From NCBI RefSeq assembly GCF_004151485.1, contig NZ_SBFF01000001.1, positions 186,001 through 250,000 on the forward strand: 64,000 bases of DNA, read 5' to 3'. A model generated the notes under the pieces. The model saw only the letters and a list, made by a program, of their open reading frames with translations, did no database searches and was not told the origin of the DNA. Made by a program: the position numbers and the translations under genes. Of this stretch, positions 8,897 to 17,891 are shown one piece after another. Position 1 is the first letter of the stretch. Each line of letters starts with the position of its first letter. The DNA is from Sphingosinicella sp. CPCC 101087 (lineage in GTDB: Bacteria; Pseudomonadota; Alphaproteobacteria; Sphingomonadales; Sphingomonadaceae).

Positions 8897-9847
8897 TCAG
8901 GCGGCCGGATGCGCCCCGACCGGCGGAACGGTCTCGATCCAGCCGCGCATGGCCTCCAAACCCGCAATCTCCCGCCTCGCCATCGTCGCGACGAGGCCGC
9001 TCCCGTTCCGGGTCGCTTCCTCGAACACCGCGATTCGGCCATCGAGGGTGGACGCCGCCGCGGCGCGGGCCCGCAAAGCGGACCAGCGGATCCGGTCGCT
9101 CGGGTGCCGGGCGGCGAATTCAGCTATGAGGTCCGCGCCTTCCTCGCCGCCTTGATGCGCCGCAAGGGCGAGCATCGGCTCGATCGACGTACGGGTCAGG
9201 ATACCGGCCACCGTACCGCCCTGAACGTCAAATCGATACTGGTCCTTGAATAAGGTGCTGTGTGCGGTCTCGACGATGTTGATCGAGACCGACATTTCAT
9301 CTGCAGGAAGCTGGAGATGGATGTCCTTGTGGGCGCGGTAGAGCATCACCTTGCCAGGCTCGAGCCGGCTGCGCTCGACGAAACGGAGCTCGACCTTTTC
9401 GCCGGGATAGCCGACCACCCCCCCATAATCATATTCGTAATAGTCACTCCAATAGCCGGGCCCGAAATAGCCGACGGTCAGGAACGAGAAATTGTGATCG
9501 TGCGGGATGCCGTAGAAGAATGGATCGGTGCCGCTGTGGCGCACCACGCTGTCCTTGAGCGCGGGCCAGATGTTCGCCCGAACGAGAAACCTGCCGGGCG
9601 CACCGTGGAGCAGGATCACCTGCGCGCTGAACTGATTGTCCCGCAGCTGTCGCCGGCACCTTTCCTTCAGCTCGGCGATCATCAGGCGGGGTAGAAAGTC
9701 GCGATTGTTGGCGAGCTTCCTCAGACCCTCTCCCCAGGAGGCGAAATTCTCCTCGTCCTCGCCGTCGAACCCGCCGGTCTCCAGCCGCTCGACGAGATCG
9801 CCCAGCTCGATCGACTCCTCGGTGTCGGTCGGGATCAGGCGCGGCAT
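8897..9847 (-). CDS. Cupin-like protein with helical C-terminal domain; candidate peptide-modifying oxygenase
   Basis: A 316-residue protein that I cannot assign to a named family. A helical N-terminus (1-75) precedes a beta-rich region with cupin features: HDHNFSF gives H116 and H118, and a later RAHKDIHLQL gives H173 and H177, a plausible metal site. It is also rich in aromatics (YWSDYYEYDYGG, 132-143). The C-terminal part (about 215-310) is helical, HEAT-like. The gene overlaps the preceding 337-residue gene by 13 bases and shares its layout, including a DPFF motif before the barrel (residues 108-111 here, 83-86 there). Both follow a 45-residue peptide gene, so a peptide-tailoring role is inferred. 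Confidence 0.6.
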   Translation of the reverse strand: MPRLIPTDTEESIELGDLVERLETGGFDGEDEENFASWGEGLRKLANNRDFLPRLMIAELKERCRRQLRDNQFSAQVILLHGAPGRFLVRANIWPALKDSVVRHSGTDPFFYGIPHDHNFSFLTVGYFGPGYWSDYYEYDYGGVVGYPGEKVELRFVERSRLEPGKVMLYRAHKDIHLQLPADEMSVSINIVETAHSTLFKDQYRFDVQGGTVAGILTRTSIEPMLALAAHQGGEEGADLIAEFAARHPSDRIRWSALRARAAAASTLDGRIAVFEEATRNGSGLVATMARREIAGLEAMRGWIETVPPVGAHPAA

Positions 9848-10848
9848 GCGGCGCCCTCGCTTGCCGTGATCATCGCCCCGATCTGCTCCTCATCCACGAA
9901 GAAGAGGCTCAATGCCTGCCGCGCCGCGGCGCGGACGTCCGGGTGCGGATCGTCCGACGCCAACTTCCGCAGCGACGGCAGGGCCGCGTCGGCGTCCATC
10001 GCCAGCATCTCCCGCATGACGTGCCAGCGCGTATGGAAATTCGGATTCCCCAGCGCCTCCTCCAGGAGGGGAAAAGCTTCGTCGCGTTCCAGCGCGCGCA
10101 GCAGCGACACCATCATCTCGAGCCGCGAACTCGCCTCGTCCGCACTGGTGGCGCCGACCAGGTGGTGGCCCTCGCTGTCAAATTCGGCACCGACCGGTGC
10201 ACCGCCGGTGCGCGCGACCGCCTGGAAGAAGAGGATGTCGCCGGCCGCATGCTCGATGACGAAGCTCTGGCGGCGCCCGTCGACCAGAATATCCTCGCCG
10301 TCACGGATGCGGCGCCGCTCGACCAGGCGGCAGCGGCCGGCGGAAGCGGCGGAGAAGCCGGCCGTGATCTCCGGCGCTTCCCAGAACGACAAGGTCGCGC
10401 TGCCCGCCTTGATGAAGCGCAGCAGGGTGACGAAGCCCGTGAAGTTGATCGAGGCCGGGCCGCGCCGTCCGGTCTTCTTGGCGGCCAGCATGTCCAGCCC
10501 GGTCACGCCGAACGAGATGGACAGGTCCGGATGATGATAGAGCAGGAGGCTTTCGTGAATCTCGCTCGACACCGGATGGAATGGCGGGCGGAAGAACGGA
10601 TCCGCGCGGCTTTCGGCGAACAACGCTCGCATCAGCGCGTCGAGCTCCCTGTCGCCGTCCATGAAGGCGCGCGCCGCGCCGATCAGCGCTTCAGGGGTTC
10701 TCTCTTGAAGGGCGGCAAGATCCCGCTCGAGCTGCCGCACCAGGGAGTGCGCACCATATTCATGGGCGAAGCGCTCGATCCGCCGCAAGGAAGTCGCCTG
10801 GGCGTCCCGATCGGCAAGCCAGCGCGCGAGGGCTGCGCGGGGAGTCAT
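9835..10848 (-). CDS. Cupin/HEAT-like protein paralogous to the downstream gene
   Basis: A 337-residue soluble protein. The helical N-terminus (1-80) leads to the DPFF motif (83-86) and a beta-rich region (about 95-215). The matching His-x-His of its neighbour is absent here: the corresponding stretch reads HHPDLSISFGVTG. The C-terminus (about 240-320) is HEAT-like, ending DDPHPDVRAAARQALSLF. It lies between the peptide gene (72 bases upstream) and the cupin-like gene (13-base overlap) in one minus-strand operon. The apparent loss of metal ligands suggests a structural or substrate-binding partner. No named family was recognised. Confidence 0.55.
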   Translation of the reverse strand: MTPRAALARWLADRDAQATSLRRIERFAHEYGAHSLVRQLERDLAALQERTPEALIGAARAFMDGDRELDALMRALFAESRADPFFRPPFHPVSSEIHESLLLYHHPDLSISFGVTGLDMLAAKKTGRRGPASINFTGFVTLLRFIKAGSATLSFWEAPEITAGFSAASAGRCRLVERRRIRDGEDILVDGRRQSFVIEHAAGDILFFQAVARTGGAPVGAEFDSEGHHLVGATSADEASSRLEMMVSLLRALERDEAFPLLEEALGNPNFHTRWHVMREMLAMDADAALPSLRKLASDDPHPDVRAAARQALSLFFVDEEQIGAMITASEGAACRA

Positions 10849-10920
10849 CGGAGCGGTCCCCCGATCAGGAAAGAGGGGGCGAAGGCACCGAAGTCCCTTC
10901 GCCCCATAGCTCCGACGATC

Positions 10921-11058
10921 TCAGACGATCGCGTAGAAGATGGCGATTCCGACGCCGAGGCAAACGGGTCCACCAACTTCCTTTTGCTTGAGCGACCCAT
11001 GCATCCCGACGCTGGTGCGCAGCTCCGGGATGGACGTGACGTCGATCTTCTTCTTCAT
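10921..11058 (-). CDS. 45-residue peptide, candidate RiPP precursor
   Basis: A short gene starting at ATG 11058 with AAAGGG nine bases upstream. The peptide has a charged leader-like N-terminus (MKKKIDVTSIPELRTSVGMH), a linker (GSLKQKEV), then Gly-Gly at 29-30. It ends in a hydrophobic 15-residue segment, PVCLGVGIAIFYAIV, with one Cys. This layout (basic/polar leader, GG, hydrophobic core) resembles ribosomally made, modified peptides. It is the first gene of a three-gene operon with two cupin/HEAT-like proteins. No protease or exporter gene is adjacent, and I cannot place it in a known precursor class. Existence of the gene is well supported by the ribosome site and context; function is inferred. 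Confidence 0.6.
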   Translation of the reverse strand: MKKKIDVTSIPELRTSVGMHGSLKQKEVGGPVCLGVGIAIFYAIV

Positions 11059-11471
11059 GCCAATATTCCCTTTAGACAGTCGGGTACCGACAAGAGGAAT
11101 AGCTAGGCGTCCTGCGGCTCGGCCAAGAAACCGCCGGCTGGTTCGATCTTCCGGCCCCGATGCGCGGAGATAAAGGTTCGCCGTGCGCCGGAGGGCGGAA
11201 CAGCCGGGACGGGCGTCCATCCATCCTCGCTCCCATAGTCTCAGGGTTCTCTCAAACATGTCGCCATGGTGAAGAAAAAGTTTACCGTTGTCGGAAACCC
11301 AGCGTTCACCAATCGGTGCCGGGCGCAGTTTACCTGTCGAGGCGGAGGCGGTAGCCCTGCAGCCAGCGAGGCACCCGAAGGCGACGGTGAGGAGCCGGCT
11401 CCGCTCCGATTGCGGCTCCAGCCGGACCTGTCGCCCAAGGGCGGTCCGTGGGAGGCGAGCGGCGGGAGCAT
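11059..11471. other. Intergenic region between peptide operon and phosphotransferase
   Basis: About 410 bases between two divergent genes. Open frames here have no recognisable protein character. A small AT-richer patch around 11264-11300 could hold promoter elements, but I could not identify a convincing -35/-10 pair. Confidence 0.3.
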
Positions 11472-12533
11472 ATGGACAGGAAAGCCGAAAATACGGGCAC
11501 AACCGAGGTGCGCAGCGCGCATCGGTTCGACGTGAAGCGGCTGGAGGCGTGGCTACGCGATCATGTCGCCGGCTATGAAGGACCGCTCTGCGTCGAGCAG
11601 TTCAAGGGCGGGCAGTCCAATCCGACCTACAAGCTCGTTACCCCTGGCCGCGCCTATGTGCTTCGACGCAAGCCGCCGGGGCCGCTGCTGCCCGGCGCGC
11701 ATGCGGTGGACCGGGAATATCGGGTGATCAGCGCGCTCGCCGCCCAGGGTTTCCCCGTCGCGCAGGCCTACGGTCTGTGCCTCGACGAAAGCGTGATCGG
11801 CACCGCCTTCTACATCATGGCCATGGTGGACGGGCGGATATTCTGGGACAGCAGCTTCCCCGAGGTCGCAGCCGCGGAGCGGCCGGCTTATTTCGACGCG
11901 ATGAACGCGACGCTCGCGAGCCTTCACGGGATCGATCCGGAGGCGGCCGGGCTCGGAGACTATGGCAAGCCGGGAAACTATTTCGCGCGGCAGATCGCCC
12001 GCTGGTCCAGCCAGTATCGGGGAGATGTCGATGCCGGCCGGCTCCCGGCGATGGACCGACTGGTGGAATGGCTTCCGGGGAATGTCCCGCCCGACGAGCC
12101 GAGCCCGAGAATCCTCCACGGCGACTATCGCTGCGACAATATGGTCTTCCATCCCGAGCGGCCGGAGGTGTTGGCCGTGCTCGACTGGGAGCTCTCGACC
12201 TTGGGCCATCCGCTCGCCGACTTCAGCTATCATCTGATGATGTACCGGATGCCGGACGCGCTCGCCGGACGCGACCTCGCGTCTCTGAACATCCCGAGCG
12301 AGACGGATTATGTTAAGGCCTATTGCCGCCGAACCGGCCGCGACAGCATTCCTGACCTCGATTTCTACATGGCGTTCAACCTGTTCCGGCTCGCGGGCAT
12401 TCTCCACGGCATCAAGGGACGCCTGATCCGCGGCAATGCGTCCTCGGCCCATGCCGGGGAAATGGTGAAAAGGCTGGAGCCTCTCGCGGAACTCGCCTGG
12501 GCCCAGGCGGTGAAGGCGGGAGCGCCGAACTAG
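11472..12533 (+). CDS. APH-family phosphotransferase (ACAD10-like)
   Basis: A 353-residue aminoglycoside-phosphotransferase-fold protein of the kind associated with acyl-CoA dehydrogenases. Motifs are GGQSNPTYKLV (Gly-rich loop), YVLRRKPPG (Lys that contacts ATP), the Brenner-type catalytic ILHGDYRCDNMVFHP and the metal-binding VLDWELSTLGHPLADF. ATG 11472 was chosen over the GTG at 11448 because GGCGGGAG sits at the right distance. The family probably phosphorylates small hydroxylated acids or acyl-CoA precursors. No dehydrogenase gene is beside it, so the substrate is open. Confidence 0.85.
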   Translation: MDRKAENTGTTEVRSAHRFDVKRLEAWLRDHVAGYEGPLCVEQFKGGQSNPTYKLVTPGRAYVLRRKPPGPLLPGAHAVDREYRVISALAAQGFPVAQAYGLCLDESVIGTAFYIMAMVDGRIFWDSSFPEVAAAERPAYFDAMNATLASLHGIDPEAAGLGDYGKPGNYFARQIARWSSQYRGDVDAGRLPAMDRLVEWLPGNVPPDEPSPRILHGDYRCDNMVFHPERPEVLAVLDWELSTLGHPLADFSYHLMMYRMPDALAGRDLASLNIPSETDYVKAYCRRTGRDSIPDLDFYMAFNLFRLAGILHGIKGRLIRGNASSAHAGEMVKRLEPLAELAWAQAVKAGAPN

Positions 12534-12663
12534 GGACGCGTCGCGAGCCGGACGAGGAATCGGCGGATGTCTTCAAGGTCCGAACCTCCGAACCACGAAC
12601 TGGCGGGCCTTTGCTCACGCACGGGGATCGCCTAGGCTCCGATATTCACAGCCGGGGGGTTGG

Positions 12664-14679
12664 ATGGCTGAGCAAGCGAATGGTGGCGGCTGGGCGGAAG
12701 GGCTGAGACGAAGCGTCCGACAAGTCGGACCGGCGCGGCTCATCGGCACCCTGCTCTTCCTGATGCTGGGACTCTATGTCGCCCGGTTCGGCTGGGAGGT
12801 ACCGTTCGCCAGCGATGTCGAGCGGGCGCTCTACGACCTCAGGTTCCAGACCGAGGCGCACAGGACGCTGGAGCAGGACGACCGGATCGTCCTGGTCACC
12901 TATAATGACGAGACCCTGGCCCAGCTCGGCAAAAGGTCGCCGCTCGACCGGGCGATGCTCGCCCGCGCCCTTGCGGCCATCGACGGGATGAATCCGCGCG
13001 CGATCGGAATCGACATCCTGATCGACCAGGCGCAGCCGGAGGATCCCGAGCTGGTCGCCACGCTGCGGCAAATGCGGACGCCGATCTATGTCGCCTTCGC
13101 GTCGGCCGCGCACAACCCGGACCAGATCCTTCCGTGGCAGGAGGAATTCCTCACGAACTTCCTCGCGCAGGCGCAGCCGGGCCCGGTGCGGCCGGCGAGC
13201 ATCCGGCTGCTCCCGGACCTGGCCGACGGCGTCATCCGTCGCTGGCCGGACCAGCCTGCCGACCTTCCGCCCCTGCTCGCCAATGCCATGGCCCCGCCAA
13301 GTTCCGAGTTCCGGAGCTACACGCGCGCCATCGATTTTCGTCTTCCCGCCACGTCCGAAGCGGACGAGGTCCCGGTCTTCACCAACCTGCCGATCCAGTT
13401 CGTGGCGGAATTCCCCGACGGCGTGCGCTCGGCGATCGAGGGCCGCTACGTCCTGATCGGCGGCGATATCCAGGATCTGGACGATTACGAGACGCCGATG
13501 ACCCGCTTCACCGGCCGCTGGATGAAGGGGCTGGAGGTCCACGCCCACGTTCTGTCCCAGCTGCTCGACGGGCGGATGCCGGCGGCTATACCCGGCTGGA
13601 TGCTGTGGGTCGCAGCCGTCGTCGCGGTGGCGGCCGGCGCGCTCACCGCCTTTCTCGAGCTGCGCGGATGGAAGCTGGGACTGGCCTTGCTCGTACAGCT
13701 CGTCTTCTTCGGTTATCTCCCCTTCCTGCTCCAGGGGATGGCAATCGACACGATCAGCCTGCCTGCCTTTGGCTGGGGTGCCGGCTGGCTCTTCGCCTTC
13801 GTCGGCGTCGGCACGGCGGCACGCGCAGTCGGATCGGAGCAGCGCCGCTTCGCCCAATCGGCGCTCGGCAAATATCTTCCGCCGGACGTCGCCAGTCAGA
13901 TCATGCGCGATCCCAGCCAACTCGCGCTCCACGGAGAGAAGAAGCAGATCTACGCCTTGTTCACCGATCTCGAGGGCTTCACGAAACTGAGCCATGCGAT
14001 CACGCCGGAACGGCTTTCCGGTTTGCTCAACCGCTATCTCGACCTGATGAGCGATATCGTCCTCGAACATGGCGGCACGATCGACAAGTTCGTCGGCGAC
14101 GCGGTCGTGGCCTTCTGGGGCGCGCCGATCGCAAGAGCCGACGATGCCGATCGCGCGGCCCGGGCGGCGATCGGCATGTACGAGGCGGGCCAGGAATTCG
14201 CCCGCACGGCGGGAGACGATATTCCGCCGATCGGCCGGACTCGGGTCGGACTCCATCTGGGCGAGGCGGTGGTCGGCAATTTCGGCGGCGAGGGGCGAAT
14301 CCAGTACACCGCCCTGGGCGACGCCATGAACACGGCGGCTCGGCTCGAATCGGCCAACAAGGCTCTCAAGACCCGCATCCTGGTGAGCCGCCAGGCGAAG
14401 GAGGAGACCGGCCTCGATCTGTTCCGTCCGATGGGCCGCGTGGTCCTGAGCGGGCGGGCGACACCGATCGAGGTGTGGGAGCCGGTGCCGGAAATGGATT
14501 CCGGCCTCCGGACCCGGCTTACCGATTTGTGGCAGCGTTTCGACGGCGGCGACACGGAGGCGCTCGCCCAACTCGAAGCCATTGCCGCCGGACACAAGGA
14601 AGATGCAGCAATGCAGGAATTCGTCTATAGGATAGGCGAAGCAGGTCCGGGAGGTCACTTTGTCTTGGGGTCCAAATAG
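12664..14679 (+). CDS. CHASE2-domain adenylate/guanylate cyclase
   Basis: A 671-residue membrane class III nucleotide cyclase. An N-terminal transmembrane segment (about 26-41) leads into an extracytoplasmic CHASE2 sensor (about 48-300), then three transmembrane helices (about 313-386), a short linker, and the catalytic domain (about 425-610). The two metal-binding Asp residues are D435 (FTDLEGF) and D479 (GDAVVAFWG). The LGDAMNTAARLES block is also typical. Its product, probably cAMP, would be made in response to an envelope signal. The next gene starts one base after its stop, and a cyclic-nucleotide-binding-domain protein lies three genes away. Confidence 0.9.
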   Translation: MAEQANGGGWAEGLRRSVRQVGPARLIGTLLFLMLGLYVARFGWEVPFASDVERALYDLRFQTEAHRTLEQDDRIVLVTYNDETLAQLGKRSPLDRAMLARALAAIDGMNPRAIGIDILIDQAQPEDPELVATLRQMRTPIYVAFASAAHNPDQILPWQEEFLTNFLAQAQPGPVRPASIRLLPDLADGVIRRWPDQPADLPPLLANAMAPPSSEFRSYTRAIDFRLPATSEADEVPVFTNLPIQFVAEFPDGVRSAIEGRYVLIGGDIQDLDDYETPMTRFTGRWMKGLEVHAHVLSQLLDGRMPAAIPGWMLWVAAVVAVAAGALTAFLELRGWKLGLALLVQLVFFGYLPFLLQGMAIDTISLPAFGWGAGWLFAFVGVGTAARAVGSEQRRFAQSALGKYLPPDVASQIMRDPSQLALHGEKKQIYALFTDLEGFTKLSHAITPERLSGLLNRYLDLMSDIVLEHGGTIDKFVGDAVVAFWGAPIARADDADRAARAAIGMYEAGQEFARTAGDDIPPIGRTRVGLHLGEAVVGNFGGEGRIQYTALGDAMNTAARLESANKALKTRILVSRQAKEETGLDLFRPMGRVVLSGRATPIEVWEPVPEMDSGLRTRLTDLWQRFDGGDTEALAQLEAIAAGHKEDAAMQEFVYRIGEAGPGGHFVLGSK

Positions 14680-14680
14680 A

Positions 14681-15373
14681 ATGTCGTTCGGCCGGCTGGT
14701 TCTCGCCGGCCTGCTCGCCACCTGCGCCGCCTCGGCGGCTGCCAATGTCCTCGTCGTGCGGGCAGCGGGCCCTTCGGCGGGAAGCTATCCGCCGGGCCGC
14801 TCGCTGCCCGACGACGCGCGCATCGCCCTTCGCAGCGGCGACACATTGGTCGTGCTCGACGCGCGCGGCACCCGCACGTTCCGAGGGCCGGGCACGTTCA
14901 GCCCGAGCCAGGCCGCCCAGGCTGGCGCCCGCACGACGCTTGCCTCGAGCGGCCGCCGCGTGCGCGTCGGGGCCGTCCGCAGCGCCGGCATCGTCCCGGC
15001 GAGCCCGACCACCATCTGGCATATCGACGCTTCGATGAGCGGCAACATGTGCCTTGCCGACACGAACAATGTGCGGCTCTGGCGAGGGGATACCAGCCAG
15101 GCGACCCGGGTGACGATCAGCGGTCCCGGCGGCACCTCGCGCGAGGTGGCCTGGCCCGCCGGCGCGGCGACATTGGCGTGGCCGTCGGACCTGCCGATCA
15201 CCGACGGCGCGCAATATCAGCTCGCGCTGAATGGAGTCGCGGTGCCGTCGCGTGTCACGTTCCGCACGCTGGAATCGCCGCCTGCCGACATGACTGCGGT
15301 CGCCGCGGCCCTGATCGAGCGCGAATGCCAGGAGCAGCTCGACCTGCTGGTCGACAGCGCGCCGGTTCAATAG
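14681..15373 (+). CDS. Secreted hypothetical protein coupled to the CHASE2 cyclase
   Basis: A 230-residue protein with a Sec signal peptide (MSFGRLVLAGLLATCAASAAA). The mature N-terminal part (DDARIALRSGDTLVVLDARGTRTFRGPGTF) resembles the beta-rich pattern of FecR-like periplasmic domains. The C-terminal half has no motif that I recognise. It starts immediately after the cyclase stop, so the two are almost certainly co-transcribed. A plausible role is a periplasmic ligand or modulator for the CHASE2 sensor, but this is inference from position. Confidence 0.65.
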   Translation: MSFGRLVLAGLLATCAASAAANVLVVRAAGPSAGSYPPGRSLPDDARIALRSGDTLVVLDARGTRTFRGPGTFSPSQAAQAGARTTLASSGRRVRVGAVRSAGIVPASPTTIWHIDASMSGNMCLADTNNVRLWRGDTSQATRVTISGPGGTSREVAWPAGAATLAWPSDLPITDGAQYQLALNGVAVPSRVTFRTLESPPADMTAVAAALIERECQEQLDLLVDSAPVQ

Positions 15374-15385
15374 GTCCTTAGATAC

Positions 15386-15490
15386 GCGGCTTCGACAAGC
15401 TCAGCCGCTACTCAGGATGAGCGGACTTCTTTCATTCTGACCGCTCATCCTGAGTAGGCATTGAGCCTGGCGAAATGCCGAATCGAAGGA
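15386..15490. repeat. REP-like palindromic element
   Basis: A perfect 17-bp inverted repeat (15408-15424 and 15441-15457) separated by 16 bases, flanked by a TTCGACAAGCTCAGC type sequence at 15391-15405. It lies between two convergent genes. A degenerate half-copy sits at 26331-26360. The pattern fits a dispersed intergenic palindrome family and could also terminate transcription from both sides. Confidence 0.7.
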
Positions 15491-15497
15491 CCCGGAC

Positions 15498-17672
15498 CTA
15501 TTGCGCCCCGGCGGGTCCCGTGGGGAAGCCGCGCTTGCGCAGGAGCGCGTCGACGTCGGGGTCGCGACCTCGGAACTGGCGGTAGGCCTCGGCGCGATCG
15601 GTTTCGTTGCCGGTCTTGAGGAGCGTTTCGGCGAAGCGCCGGGCCGTCTCCGGATCCCAGACATTGCCAGCCTCCTCGAACGCCGCCCACGTGTCGGCGT
15701 CCATCACCTCGGACCAGAGGTACGAATAGTAGCCGGCCGAATAAGCGTCGGACGAGAAGAGGTGATTGAAGTGCGGCAAGCGGTGCCGCATCACGATCTC
15801 CTCCGGCATGCCGAGCCGCGTCAGCGTCTCCCTCTCAAAGGCATCAGGATCGACTTCGCCGCCGGGAAGCGTGTGCAGCGCCATGTCGACCAGTGCCGAC
15901 GAGAGATATTCCACCGTGGCGAAGCCCTGATTGAACCGCGAGGCCGACTCGATGCGCTGGACGAGTTCCTGGGGCATCGGTTCGTTGGTCTCGTAATGAC
16001 GGGCGAAGCGGTTCAGAGTCTCCGGGGTCAGCACCCAATTCTCGTGAACCTGGCTAGGATATTCGACGAAGTCCCGCGGCGTTCCGAGCAGGCTCGGATA
16101 ATGCACTTCCGCCAGCAAGTAATGGATGGCGTGGCCGAATTCGTGGAACAGGGTCTCGGCATCGTCGAGGCTGATGAGCACCGGCTCGCCCGGCCCGGGC
16201 TTGGCGAAGTTGTTGTTGTTCGATCCGAGCACGATCTCGTCGCCGAGCAGGCCCGAGCGGCTGCGATAGGTGGTCGCCCAGGCTCCGGAGCGTTTGCCGG
16301 TCCGCGCGAACATGTCGCCGTAAAAGACTCCCACGTCCCTGCCCTGTGCGTCGGTGACATGCCAGGTGCGGATATCCGGATGGAAGACCGGCACCTGCCC
16401 CGTATTCTCGCGGAACTGCAGCCCGTAGAGCCGGCCGGCCATGTGGAACATGCCCTCGATCATGTTGTCGAGTTGGAAGTAGGGCTTCACCTCGTCCTGC
16501 GAGAGGTTGAAGCGCTCCTGCCGGACCTTCTCCATGTAATAGCGATAGTCCCACGGATCGATCTTCGGATCGTCGCCGAGCCGGCGCGCCGCCGCCTCCT
16601 GTTCGGCCACTTCCTCACGCACCCGGGCGACCGCCGCCGGCCAGACGCGCATCATCAGTTCCTGCGCCCGATCCGGGGTGCCGGCCATGGTGTCCTGCAT
16701 GCGCCAGTGGGCATGGGTGGGGAAGCCGAGCAGCTCGGCGCGCTGGGCGCGCAGGCGGACGATCCGGCGGATCGTCTCGTTGGTGTCGTTCGCGCCGCCA
16801 TTGTCGCCGCGATTGACGAAGGCGCGCCAGACCCGCTCGCGCAGAGCCTCGTTCTCGGCGAAGGTCAGCACGGGATCGACCGCCGAACGGGTGTTGACGA
16901 TGGCGAACTGACCGGCGGGAAGGTTGCGCTCGCGAGCGGCCGCGGCCGCGGTGGCCTTCACATCGTCGGGCACGCCGGCCAGCTCCGCCTCGGTGACGGT
17001 GATGAAGGTCTGCTCATCGGCCAGAACCTTCTCACTGAACTCGGCGAACAGCCGCGCCAGTTCCTGATTGTAGGCGGAAAGCTGCTGCTTCTGCGCCGGA
17101 TTGAGGTTGGCGCCACGGCGCACGAAGCTCTCGTAGATACGGGTCGTGAGCCTTTGCTGCTGGGTATTGAGGCCGGCGCTCCCGCGCGCCTCGTAGACGG
17201 CGTGGATTCGCTCGAACAGAGCGGGGTTCAGGTAGATCTCGTCATAGGCGGCCGCGAGGCGCGGACCCCATTCGCGCTGCAGCGCCTGATATTCGGGATT
17301 GGTCATATTGCTGGTCATGACGCCGAATACCGCGCCCACCCGGTCGAGCCGTTGTCCGGCCCGCTCGAGCGCCTCGATCGTATTGGCGAAGTTCGCCGGT
17401 TGCGCATTGTCGGCCACTGCCCGAACCTCGCGGCTCTGTTCGTCGATGGCGAACTGAAAGGCTTCCGGAAACAGTTCCGGTCGGACCTGATCGAAGGGCG
17501 GAACGCCGTCATAAGGTCCCGCCCAGTCCGCGAGCAGCACATTGTCGGGAACGGCCGGCGCGGTTTCCGCCTCGGGCACGCTCTCGGCCACGGACAATTC
17601 GGTCGGCTGGTTCATCGTCGTGCATGCTCCAAGCGCCATGGCGGCAGCACCCGCCAGAAATATTGCTTTCAC
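15498..17672 (-). CDS. dcp: M3-family oligopeptidase / peptidyl-dipeptidase lipoprotein
   Basis: A 724-residue zinc metallopeptidase of the thimet oligopeptidase (M3) family. HEFGH starts at residue 510 (TLFHEFGHAIHYLL), with a downstream Glu-containing helix near SQVHENW. The N-terminus is a lipoprotein signal (MKAIFLAGAAAMALGAC), so it probably acts on peptides in the periplasm while anchored to a membrane. The start is GTG 17672, which gives the signal peptide exactly; an upstream ATG would add an implausible extension. It converges on the cyclase operon, with a palindromic repeat between. Confidence 0.92.
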   Translation of the reverse strand: MKAIFLAGAAAMALGACTTMNQPTELSVAESVPEAETAPAVPDNVLLADWAGPYDGVPPFDQVRPELFPEAFQFAIDEQSREVRAVADNAQPANFANTIEALERAGQRLDRVGAVFGVMTSNMTNPEYQALQREWGPRLAAAYDEIYLNPALFERIHAVYEARGSAGLNTQQQRLTTRIYESFVRRGANLNPAQKQQLSAYNQELARLFAEFSEKVLADEQTFITVTEAELAGVPDDVKATAAAAARERNLPAGQFAIVNTRSAVDPVLTFAENEALRERVWRAFVNRGDNGGANDTNETIRRIVRLRAQRAELLGFPTHAHWRMQDTMAGTPDRAQELMMRVWPAAVARVREEVAEQEAAARRLGDDPKIDPWDYRYYMEKVRQERFNLSQDEVKPYFQLDNMIEGMFHMAGRLYGLQFRENTGQVPVFHPDIRTWHVTDAQGRDVGVFYGDMFARTGKRSGAWATTYRSRSGLLGDEIVLGSNNNNFAKPGPGEPVLISLDDAETLFHEFGHAIHYLLAEVHYPSLLGTPRDFVEYPSQVHENWVLTPETLNRFARHYETNEPMPQELVQRIESASRFNQGFATVEYLSSALVDMALHTLPGGEVDPDAFERETLTRLGMPEEIVMRHRLPHFNHLFSSDAYSAGYYSYLWSEVMDADTWAAFEEAGNVWDPETARRFAETLLKTGNETDRAEAYRQFRGRDPDVDALLRKRGFPTGPAGAQ

Positions 17673-17891
17673 CTGTTCAGTCTCCGTCTCGGGCGGGGCC
17701 CGGTGAGGATGCCGGGCGACAGGCGAGATCGGCCTCCCACCTGCCCGGCCTTGGAAAGATCCGGTCCGCGGGGTCGCGGCTCCGGTGATGGAACGTGCAT
17801 ATAGGAGGATCGCTGAACGAGGCGCAACGGCGTGCCTCACCCTTTTCCTGCCGCAGGGATTCGCGCATGATGCCGGCAGGACAAAAAGGGA

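Noticed and set aside
11266-11535. Short plus-strand frame beginning MVKKKFTVVGNPAF, considered as a second small peptide
   Set aside because: Its first residues look peptide-like, but it runs into the phosphotransferase start in another frame, becomes Pro/Gly-rich and has no clear ribosome site.
12646-14745. 699-codon open frame on the minus strand
   Set aside because: Antisense shadow of the CHASE2 cyclase, which has all catalytic residues.
15501-17804. 767-codon open frame on the plus strand
   Set aside because: Exactly antisense to the M3 peptidase gene, with Arg/Gly/His-rich composition and no motif.
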